This document shows, in pieces, positions 55,010-64,000 of a stretch of DNA of 64,000 nucleotides; position 1 is the first letter of the stretch; each line of letters starts with the position of its first letter. This stretch comes from Streptomyces sp. H27-H1 (GTDB lineage: Bacteria > Actinomycetota > Actinomycetes > Streptomycetales > Streptomycetaceae). Position numbers and translations under genes: made by a program. The stretch is taken from positions 62,001-126,000 of the forward strand of contig NZ_JAPNLJ010000003.1 in NCBI RefSeq assembly GCF_026627445.1. Reading direction: 5' to 3'. The notes beneath the pieces were generated by a model. It was given only the letters and a program-made list of their open reading frames with translations, had not been told where the DNA came from and made no database searches.

Positions 55010-56887
55010 TCAGTCGCAGGGCCATGCGGCGGCGGTGGCCACTCGCTCGCCGGCGGGGAGCGCGGAGAGCTCGCGGGAGGTGAGGGGCTCGGGATTGCTC
55101 TCGCAGGCTTCGGCGACGAGAGCGCCGGCGTCGGGCAGTGAGCGGCTCTTCGTGTCGTCGACACGGGTGGCGTCGACGACGGTGAGGGAATCGTCCGTGA
55201 TGACGATCAACCGCAGCGTTTTCCCGTCCGCGCGGACGGGCACCACCATGGTCTGTTCCCCTCCGGCGATGTCCGCGGCACTCGAGCCGGCCGGGAGTAT
55301 GGCCTGGAAGGTGCGGCCCAGCTGCGGGACGGTGACCCGCACGGAGTAGACGTCGTCGGCGAACCCGCGGCGTTCCACGAGGTACCGGTGCGAGGCGTCG
55401 CTGCGGGTGCCGCTCCCGGGGCCGGTGGTGACGTGGCTGCCGTAGCGGGTCAGGACCTCACCCTTGGCGGACGCGGACGCGGACGCGGGCACGGGCACGG
55501 TGACCGCGGTGCCCTTCAGGCCGTCGAGCCGGACATCGCCCACCGCCGGGCCGCGGGGGAGGACGACGTCGCTCTCGACAATGGGTACGTCCTGGTGCAC
55601 CGCGACCACCTCACCGCGGAGCGCGTCGCGGGGGCCGTGCGCGTACAGGAGGCGGTGGGTGTCGTTGTTGAAGTCCAGGAACTGGCGTTCGCCCGCCGCA
55701 CGGTCCACACCGTCGCCGTTCGACTCGAACGCCTTCACCGGCTCGGCGCCCATCAAGTTCCACACCTCGCGATGCCCGTCCGGCTCGGCGAAGGCGAGCA
55801 TCCCGCCGCAGTCGCTGATCGCGAAGGCGGAGGCCGGGTCGACTGCGGGGCCGACCGTCGCCCACTTGGGGGCGGTGGCGTCCTTGCCGAAGGCCAACAC
55901 CTGCATCCGGGCCAGAGCCGAACCCTTCTGCCGGGTCAGGACCGCCAGCTTGTGGCCCTCCGGCGCGACGTCCGCGGCGAGCATCTCACCGGCCGGGGCC
56001 AGTCCGAAGTGGGTCGTCACCGTGTCCTCGTACGTACCGCTGGAGCGCAGCAGCGCACCGTACAGTGCGTCGTCGCCGGTCGGGCGACCGGAGGCACCCC
56101 AAGCGGCGAGCGCGTAACGGCGGCTGTCGCGGCGCGCCTTGCCGAGGGCGCTCCGTTCCGCGGGGCTGCCGCTCGTGACGCCGGGGGCGTAGCCGATCGC
56201 GGTCGTGGTCAGGGCCATCGCGCGGAGCAGCGCCCCGGCTTCGCGTCCGGCCGGGCCCGGACGGGGGTCCTGCGCGGCGGAGCCGCCCGCGGCCGGCTTG
56301 TCGTCGTTGTGGGCGGCGTCGACCACGAACGGCGTGGCGACGACCGCGAGCGCGACGCCGCAGCCGGCTACGAGCGCCACACCGGCCCGACGCGACCGGC
56401 GCTTCCCGGACGCAGGCCCGTGGGCGTCGACGTCGGCTCCGGCCGGGGCGGTGGCGCTGACAGTGTCACCGTCGGCGTCCGCGCCGCTTCCTGACGGTGC
56501 GCCGACCGCTCCGGCGCTGCCCGCGGTACGGGCGATCACCCGGCCGTTGCGGCCGACGGCCGGAAGGGAGGCGGCGGGGGCGGCTGAGGCGGGGACAGCG
56601 GCGGCAGGTGCCGAGGACGATCCGCCAGGGTGTCGGACCCCATCGGGGAAATCTGAAGAATCCGAGGTATCCGAAGAATCCGAGGAAGCGGGCTCCTGGC
56701 CGTCACCGGCGGCGTTCCCGCTGTCCGGGCCGGCGGCGTGCCGGTGCTGCGCGGGAACGGTGGCCTTCGGGCCGCCCTCGGCCTCGGCCGCGGCGGACTC
56801 GCTCGTGCCGGTCGGGGCGCCAGCCAGGGCACCGGTCGGGGCTCCGGTCGGGCCGGCGGTCGCCTCGGGTCGCGTCTTCCTGGTCAC
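55010..56887 (-). CDS. Membrane-anchored protein with a propeller-like outer domain
   Basis: 625 residues. Residues 1-165 are low-complexity (Ala, Gly, Pro, Ser; SSDSSDTSDSSD). One helix (about 168-190, AGVALVAGCGVALAVVATPFVV). The outer part (210-625) has repeated strand blocks with WATVGPAV, LLYAHGPRD and DVRLDGLKG, like a WD40/beta-propeller of secreted sensor proteins. A C-terminal Cys pair (ACESN, WPCD). GTG start. It is unique in the window and function is unknown. Confidence 0.6.
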   Translation of the reverse strand: MTRKTRPEATAGPTGAPTGALAGAPTGTSESAAAEAEGGPKATVPAQHRHAAGPDSGNAAGDGQEPASSDSSDTSDSSDFPDGVRHPGGSSSAPAAAVPASAAPAASLPAVGRNGRVIARTAGSAGAVGAPSGSGADADGDTVSATAPAGADVDAHGPASGKRRSRRAGVALVAGCGVALAVVATPFVVDAAHNDDKPAAGGSAAQDPRPGPAGREAGALLRAMALTTTAIGYAPGVTSGSPAERSALGKARRDSRRYALAAWGASGRPTGDDALYGALLRSSGTYEDTVTTHFGLAPAGEMLAADVAPEGHKLAVLTRQKGSALARMQVLAFGKDATAPKWATVGPAVDPASAFAISDCGGMLAFAEPDGHREVWNLMGAEPVKAFESNGDGVDRAAGERQFLDFNNDTHRLLYAHGPRDALRGEVVAVHQDVPIVESDVVLPRGPAVGDVRLDGLKGTAVTVPVPASASASAKGEVLTRYGSHVTTGPGSGTRSDASHRYLVERRGFADDVYSVRVTVPQLGRTFQAILPAGSSAADIAGGEQTMVVPVRADGKTLRLIVITDDSLTVVDATRVDDTKSRSLPDAGALVAEACESNPEPLTSRELSALPAGERVATAAAWPCD

Positions 56888-57449
56888 GTGGGGCTACTCC
56901 TCCATGGATGGCGTTTCGACCGCCGTTTCGTCGGCCGGACTGCGGGCGTGGTCCGGCGCCGGCCATGGACTTCCCCGTACAGGGCGCTCAACTGCGTAGA
57001 TTCGGGCGGATTCCGGCGGCCCATTGGAAGCAACCCGCAGCCCCGGGGCAACTCGGTTCCCCGTTCGGGTGAGCGCTCCCTCGCGCTGCCCGTCGTACCT
57101 CTCCCATGGCGCGACAGCAGGTCACACCCCCTCGGGCAGGACCGTTCCTCCACCCTGACCGTGGCCCCTCCCCGCTGTACCCACCGCCCCGGCATTCCGG
57201 CCACGGACCGTAACCGGGCTGCTCAGCGCCCAGAGATGCGAGGGAACGCATGTCCACGTGGGCAGATGCTCTGCAGGGTGACACCTTGACGTCGCCGGCT
57301 GACGTCGGCCGACCACCCGCTGCCGAACCAGAACCATTCGATGGCGGTCCCGGGCCCATTGGCGGCCCGGATCAGCAGGTGGCGGACGGGGTCGAAGCGG
57401 GCGAGGCTCTCGGCGAGGCCTCCGGGGCGGGAGCGCAGCAGCCAAGTAG
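56888..57449. other. Promoter side of the propeller gene and decayed DNA
   Basis: No intact gene is supported. A minus-strand piece (ARFDPVRHLLIRAANGPGTA, about 57300-57420) reads like a protein end but has no start and is fused out of frame to the polysaccharide lyase remnant. Confidence 0.4.
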
Positions 57450-57640
57450 GCCCTGTCCACCTGGTCGGTGTTGGTGACGAACCTCAGCCCGGTGATCTTG
57501 GCGGCGGACTTCCCGTTGTAGAACACCTCGATCTCACCGTCCGGGTTCGTTTTGCCGTGGGTGACGGTGTCCTTGAGGCGCTGTACGAGGTTGACCCACT
57601 GGCCCTTGGGCCAGTGGATGTCGGTGGTCCGAACCGGGCC
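57450..57640 (-). pseudogene. Remnant of a PL14-like polysaccharide lyase
   Basis: One frame gives IHWPKGQWVNLVQRLKDTV, then NPDGEIEVFYNGKSAAKI and LRFVTNTDQVDRAYL, the end region of alginate/glucuronan-lyase-like folds (PL14-type). After DRAYL the expected FFGG block is lost in a frameshift. No N-terminal half or start exists. Between 57641 and 57890 there is only a further short protein-like minus-strand end (YLDAHLNRA-stop). Confidence 0.6.
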
Positions 57641-57890
57641 GGCAGATCACCCCGCCCCGTCCCGTGTCCACATCAGCGACCGGCCGGACGCGAGGCCGGC
57701 GGATGGCCGGCCGGAGAAGTCCTGGATGTCACGCCCGGTTGAGGTGGGCATCGAGGTACTGCGCGGCCTGGTCGGCCGGTCGGTTCCGCGGGTCAGCCCC
57801 GCCCTCGGCTATCGCGAAGTCCCGGAGCCTGACCGGCCCGTGGCAACTTCTGACCTTAATGAAAGATGAAAGAAAAGGCTGTCACGGTTC

Positions 57891-57936
57891 TTGACCGCTC
57901 GATTGCGTGACGGGCAAGGTCTGGAGAGCGCTCTCC
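57891..57936 (+). promoter_or_regulatory. Promoter and operator of the CBM32-beta-helix gene
   Basis: TTGACC (57891-57896), CAAGGT (57915-57920; 18-base spacer), then the perfect palindrome GGAGAGCGCTCTCC (57923-57936). The layout copies that of the GH48 gene (operator just after the -10), but outer bases differ from the CebR consensus. Confidence 0.65.
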
Positions 57937-57967
57937 CGCGTCAAGTTCGTCTCGTCAAGGAGCACCC

Positions 57968-60169
<2,202 letters not shown>

Positions 60170-60320
60170 GATCCCCGCCCTGCGCTCAGCCCTCCCCCCT
60201 CGGCCTCCGCCAGTGCGACGGGCCGGGCCCCGACTTCCCCGGGCCGGTGGATCTCTCCCCGCTCCCCGGCCCCGGGGACGCACCCGCACGTCTTCACCGC
60301 CATCGATACCAGGAGCCCCC

Positions 60321-62498
60321 ATGTCCCCACGCCCCTCCGCCTACGCTCCACCCCGCCGCACGCGCGGCGCGGCGGCAGCCGTCGCGCTCGGAGCGATCTT
60401 CGCCTCGTCGCTCAGCCTGGTCACCGCGCCCACCGCGGTCGCCGCCGAGACCCTGCTGTCCCAGGGCAAGCCGGCCACCGCGTCCTCGCAGGAGGGTGAG
60501 GGACTGTCCGCGGCCGCCGCCGTGGACGGCAACCTCACCAGCACCCGCTGGGCCAGCCAGTGGCGCGACGCCGAATGGATCCAGGTCGACCTCGGCGCGG
60601 TCCAAAACCTCAGCCGGGTGGTCCTCACCTGGGAAGGCGCCTACGGCAAGAGCTACGAGATCCAGGTCTCGGACAACGGAACCGACTGGCGTACCGCCAA
60701 GACCGTCACCGGCGGCGACGGGGGCACCGACGAGCTCACGATCTCCGCTTCCGGCCGCTACGTGCGGATGAACGGCCTCGTCCGCGCCAACGGTTACGGG
60801 TACTCCCTGTGGGAGTTCCAGGTCTACGGCTCATCCGGGGGCACTGTGCCGGGCCCCGGAGGCGCCGTGCGCGTGGCCGGCTCGCAGGGGAACTGGCAGC
60901 TGACCGTGGGCGGCCAGCCGTACACCGTCAAGGGTCTGACGTGGGGTCCGTCCTTCGCCGACGCCCCGAAGTACATGCCCGACGTGAAGTCCATGGGCGT
61001 CAACACCATCCGCACCTGGGGCACGGACGCTTCGAGCAAGCCCCTGCTCGACACGGCCGCGGCGAACGGGATCCGGGTCGTCAACGGATTCTGGCTGCAG
61101 CCCGGCGGCGGTCCCGGCTCCGGCGGCTGCGTCAACTACGTCACCGACGCCGCGTACAAGAGCAACATGCTCACCGAGTTCGCGAAGTGGGTCGACACCT
61201 ACAAGTCGCACCCGGCCACGCTGATGTGGAACGTGGGCAACGAGTCCGTCCTCGGCCTGCAGAACTGCTACAGCGGCACCGAGCTCGAGGCGCAGCGCAA
61301 CGCCTACACGACCTTCGTGAACGACGTCGCGAAGAAGATCCACTCCATCGACCCGGACCACCCCGTCACCTCGACCGACGCCTGGACCGGCGCCTGGCCG
61401 TACTACAAGCGCAACGCCCCCGACCTCGACCTGTATTCGATGAACTCCTACGGCGACATCTGCGGCGTGCGCCAGGACTGGGAGCAGGGCGGCTACAACA
61501 AGCCCTACATCATCACCGAGACCGGGCCGGCCGGCGAGTGGGAGGTACCCAACGACGTCAACGGCATTCCCGACCAGAAGACCGACGTCCAGACCGCCGA
61601 GGGATACACCAAGGCCTGGAACTGCATCACCGGTCACCAGGGCGTGGCCCTGGGCGCCACGATGTTCCACTACGGCATCGAGCACGACTTCGGTGGCATC
61701 TGGTTCAACCTGCTGCCCGACGGGCTCAAGCGGCTCTCGTACTACGCGGTGAAGAAGGCCTACACCGGGTCGACTTCGGGTGACAACACGCCGCCCGTCA
61801 TCAGCAACATGACGGTCTCCTCGGCGACCCAGGCCCCGGCCGGCGGCGAGTTCACCGTCCGCGCGGACATCACGGACCCGCAGAATGACCCCCTGACGTA
61901 CAAGATCTTCCTCAGCGGCAACTACGCGAACGGGGACAAGCGGCTGGTCGAGGCGCAGTGGCGCTCGACGGGCAACGGGACCTTCGCCGTGACGGCGCCC
62001 GAGAAGCTCGGCGTCTGGAAGGTCTACATCCAGGCGGAGGACGGCCGCGGCAACGCTGGCATCGAGACCAAGTCCGTCAAGGTCGTGGCCCCGCCCGTCA
62101 CCGGCACGAACATCGCGCTGACCAGGCCGACGACCGCCTCCTCCTTCCAGGCCTCGTACGGCGACTGCCCCTGCGCCCCCGGCCTCGCCACCGACGGCAA
62201 GGACGGCACCCGCTGGGCGAGTGACTGGAGCGACCCGCAGTGGATCCAGGTCGACCTGGGCGCTCCCAAGCCGATCCGCACCCTCCAGCTGGTCTGGGAC
62301 GCCGCGTACGCCAAGTCCTACGAGGTGCAGGTGTCCGACGACGGCAACAACTGGCGCACCATCCACACCACCACGACCGGCAACGGTGACGTCGACACGA
62401 TCAACGCGTCGACGACGGCCCGCCACGTCCGGCTGAACCTGACCGCACGCGGCACCGGCTGGGGCTACTCGCTCCACGAGTTCGGCATCTACAGCTGA
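60321..62498 (+). CDS. Secreted GH2-type TIM-barrel glycosidase with two CBM32-like domains
   Basis: 725 residues; ATG behind AGGAG. Signal peptide to about 41 (AVAA). First F5/8-type domain (about 42-172), then a barrel (about 190-490) with Glu308 in NVGNES (acid/base) and Glu400 in ITETGPAGEW (nucleophile), an Ig-like domain (about 500-595) and a second F5/8-type domain (about 600-725). The two Glu lie 92 apart, normal for clan GH-A enzymes. Similar F5/8 domains in the previous gene suggest a common polymer, possibly beta-1,3-glucan. Confidence 0.8.
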   Translation: MSPRPSAYAPPRRTRGAAAAVALGAIFASSLSLVTAPTAVAAETLLSQGKPATASSQEGEGLSAAAAVDGNLTSTRWASQWRDAEWIQVDLGAVQNLSRVVLTWEGAYGKSYEIQVSDNGTDWRTAKTVTGGDGGTDELTISASGRYVRMNGLVRANGYGYSLWEFQVYGSSGGTVPGPGGAVRVAGSQGNWQLTVGGQPYTVKGLTWGPSFADAPKYMPDVKSMGVNTIRTWGTDASSKPLLDTAAANGIRVVNGFWLQPGGGPGSGGCVNYVTDAAYKSNMLTEFAKWVDTYKSHPATLMWNVGNESVLGLQNCYSGTELEAQRNAYTTFVNDVAKKIHSIDPDHPVTSTDAWTGAWPYYKRNAPDLDLYSMNSYGDICGVRQDWEQGGYNKPYIITETGPAGEWEVPNDVNGIPDQKTDVQTAEGYTKAWNCITGHQGVALGATMFHYGIEHDFGGIWFNLLPDGLKRLSYYAVKKAYTGSTSGDNTPPVISNMTVSSATQAPAGGEFTVRADITDPQNDPLTYKIFLSGNYANGDKRLVEAQWRSTGNGTFAVTAPEKLGVWKVYIQAEDGRGNAGIETKSVKVVAPPVTGTNIALTRPTTASSFQASYGDCPCAPGLATDGKDGTRWASDWSDPQWIQVDLGAPKPIRTLQLVWDAAYAKSYEVQVSDDGNNWRTIHTTTTGNGDVDTINASTTARHVRLNLTARGTGWGYSLHEFGIYS

Positions 62499-62521
62499 CC
62501 CGACCCGTGTGACTCCCACAG

Positions 62522-62563
62522 GCCGCCGCTCGACCGGGCTGACCACCCGGCCCGAGCGGCGGC
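62522..62563 (+). terminator. Terminator after the GH2-type gene
   Basis: GCCGCCGCTCG (62522-62532) pairs with 62553-62563; an inner CCGGG/CCCGG stem adds five pairs around a small internal loop. Confidence 0.82.
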
Positions 62564-62652
62564 TTCCGCACGAGCGGGCCGTCCGGCCCGCTGCGGAACC
62601 GATACACGGTGGAGCCACGAGTTTCCCGGCCGATCGCGGGCAGGAGCCAGGG

Positions 62653-63639
62653 GTGAGCTACGTCAGGACTGGCGAGGAGTACGCCCGGGACGGCCGGTAC
62701 ATCACCACCCGGATCACCGCCGACGGTCGCGACGGCTACCGGGTCGAGCCCGGCCGCTACCGCCTCGTGGTAAGCCGGGCCTGTCCGTGGGCGAGCCGGG
62801 CGGTGATCGTACGGCGGCTCCTCGGCCTGGAGCGGGCCCTCCCGATGGCGGTCGCCGGGCCCGTGCACGACGAGCGCAGCTGGAGCTTCGACCTCGATCC
62901 CGGCGGGCGTGACCCGGTGCTCGGCATCGAGCGGCTGGAGCAGGCCTACCTCGCGCGCGAGCCCGGCTACGACCGTGGCATCACCGTGCCGGCGATCGTC
63001 GACGTGCCGACCGGCAAGGTGGTCACGAACGACTTCCCGCAGATCACGATCGACATGGCGCTGGAGTGGAAGCCGTACCACCGGCCCGGGGCGCCGGACC
63101 TCTGTCCGGCCGCGCTGCGGCCGGACATCGACGCCGTCAACGAGGTGGTCTACAAGGACGTCAACAACGCGGTCTACGAGGCCGGATTCGCCGGGACCCA
63201 TCAGGCCTACGCGGCCGCCTACGCCCGGCTGTTCGCCCGGCTCGACTGGCTGTCCGTCCGGCTGGAACGGTCCCGCTACCTCGTCGGGGACACCATCACC
63301 GAAGCGGACGTACGGCTGTTCACGACACTCGTCCGGTTCGACGCGGTCTATCACGGCCACTTCAAGTGCAACCGGCAGAAACTGACCGAGCTGCCGGTGC
63401 TCTGGGCCTACGCGCGCGACGTGTTCCAGACACCCGGCTTCGGCGACACCGTCGACTTCGCCCACATCAAGCGGCACTACTACCTCGTGCACACCGACAT
63501 CAACCCCACGGGGATCATCCCGGCGGGCCCCGACCCGGCGGCCTGGCTCTCGGAGCACGGCCGCGCGGCCATGGGCGGCCGCCCCTTCGGTGACGGTACC
63601 CCGCCCGGACCCGTCGCTCCCGAAGAGACGGTCGGATAG
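62653..63639 (+). CDS. Glutathionyl-hydroquinone-reductase-like protein (ECM4/YqjG type)
   Basis: 328 residues from GTG 62653 (CAGGAGCCAGG before). The thioredoxin-like start has the active Cys in SRACPWASR; the helical GST C-domain follows (YLVGDTITEADVRLFTTLVRF). The family reduces glutathionyl-hydroquinones; in actinomycetes, which lack glutathione, mycothiol or another thiol would be used. The reading frame is open upstream of the GTG but lacks a ribosome site. Confidence 0.88.
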   Translation: MSYVRTGEEYARDGRYITTRITADGRDGYRVEPGRYRLVVSRACPWASRAVIVRRLLGLERALPMAVAGPVHDERSWSFDLDPGGRDPVLGIERLEQAYLAREPGYDRGITVPAIVDVPTGKVVTNDFPQITIDMALEWKPYHRPGAPDLCPAALRPDIDAVNEVVYKDVNNAVYEAGFAGTHQAYAAAYARLFARLDWLSVRLERSRYLVGDTITEADVRLFTTLVRFDAVYHGHFKCNRQKLTELPVLWAYARDVFQTPGFGDTVDFAHIKRHYYLVHTDINPTGIIPAGPDPAAWLSEHGRAAMGGRPFGDGTPPGPVAPEETVG

Positions 63640-63757
63640 GACAGGCACCCAGGGACCCCAGGTCCCCGAGAACCCCGCAGGCACCGAGGGCCGCGGAACA
63701 TGATGCGCGGGCCCGGGGGTAGACGCCGCCCAAGGAAAACCTTGAGGGAGGAGCGGG

Positions 63758-64000
63758 ATGCCGAGCGATACGGAACGGGGACGCGACGAGTCCACCGAGG
63801 AACGCGCGGACCGGCAGTGGCAAGAGCTCATCCAGGAGATACGCGTCGCCCAGACGGGCGTGCAGATCCTGTTCGGATTCCTGCTCACGGTGGCCTTCAG
63901 CCCCGTCTTCGAAGGGCTCGCGCAGACCGAGAAGACGATTTACGTCGTCACGGTGGTACTCGGTTCCCTGGCGATCGGGGCACTGATCGGGCCGGTCGCG
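63758..64000 (+). CDS. DUF6328-like membrane protein, 3' end outside window
   Basis: 81 residues visible. ATG after GAGGGAGGAGCGGG. A charged head (RQWQELIQEIRVAQTGVQ) leads into two membrane helices (ILFGFLLTVAFSPVF; TIYVVTVVLGSLAIGALIGPV). This matches four-helix DUF6328 proteins of unknown role. Truncated by the window end. Confidence 0.75.
   Translation, partial: MPSDTERGRDESTEERADRQWQELIQEIRVAQTGVQILFGFLLTVAFSPVFEGLAQTEKTIYVVTVVLGSLAIGALIGPVA

Overview
The window is about 72% GC by eye, has strong third-position G/C bias, GTG/TTG starts and many secreted polysaccharide-active enzymes with CBM2, CBM32-like and CBM35 modules. It reads as a Streptomyces (or close actinomycete) chromosome-arm segment. 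Two TTA codons, short start/stop overlaps (ATGA/GTGA) and CebR/LacI-type operators fit this. I saw no rRNA, tRNA, CRISPR array or prophage.

Layout. 1-3.4 kb: tail of an unknown protein and a secreted GH87-type alpha-1,3-glucanase. 3.6-7.5 kb: an unusual group of an M23 peptidase, an FHA protein, a Ser/Thr kinase and a small secreted protein; three of the four carry a Cys-rich I36 (SMPI-like) domain. 7.6-10.7 kb: a GH48 cellulase under a perfect CebR operator. 10.8-32.7 kb: a pectin/uronate locus. It holds PL9 and PL1 lyases, CE8 and CE12 esterases, a MalFGE-type ABC transporter, Gfo/Idh and PmoA-like proteins, an IlvD/Edd dehydratase, a DapA-family lyase, a GntR regulator, an unknown TIM-barrel-like protein, uronate dehydrogenase and a ChvE/GguAB-type sugar transporter with a broken LacI gene beside it. 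A TnpB-only IS200/IS605-type element sits inside the long minus-strand pectin operon. 33-45 kb: a YhgE-like membrane protein, decayed fragments (NTF2/SnoaL, YCII, enolase), a one-piece nitrate reductase/CysJ-type fusion with a candidate GlnR box, a RibD-like reductase, a methyltransferase, and an ATPase paired with a membrane-anchored ligand-binding protein. 45-51.8 kb: an EF-G paralogue behind a small upstream ORF, small unknowns and a class A beta-lactamase. 52-62.5 kb: a second group of CBM32-type carbohydrate enzymes (GH71/99-like, beta-helix GH55-like, GH2-like TIM barrel), a cyclophilin, a membrane-anchored propeller-like protein and a degraded polysaccharide lyase. The end holds a glutathionyl-hydroquinone-reductase-like gene and a truncated DUF6328-like gene.

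How it works together (inference): extracellular lyases and esterases release pectin oligomers; two ABC systems import sugars; uronate dehydrogenase, the IlvD/Edd dehydratase and the DapA-family enzyme could form an oxidative route from uronate or aldonate to 2-oxoglutarate-type products. GntR and LacI-type operators would control this by substrate. The GH87, GH55-like and GH2-like enzymes suggest attack on alpha- and beta-1,3-glucans such as fungal walls, apart from the cellulose (GH48) and pectin systems.
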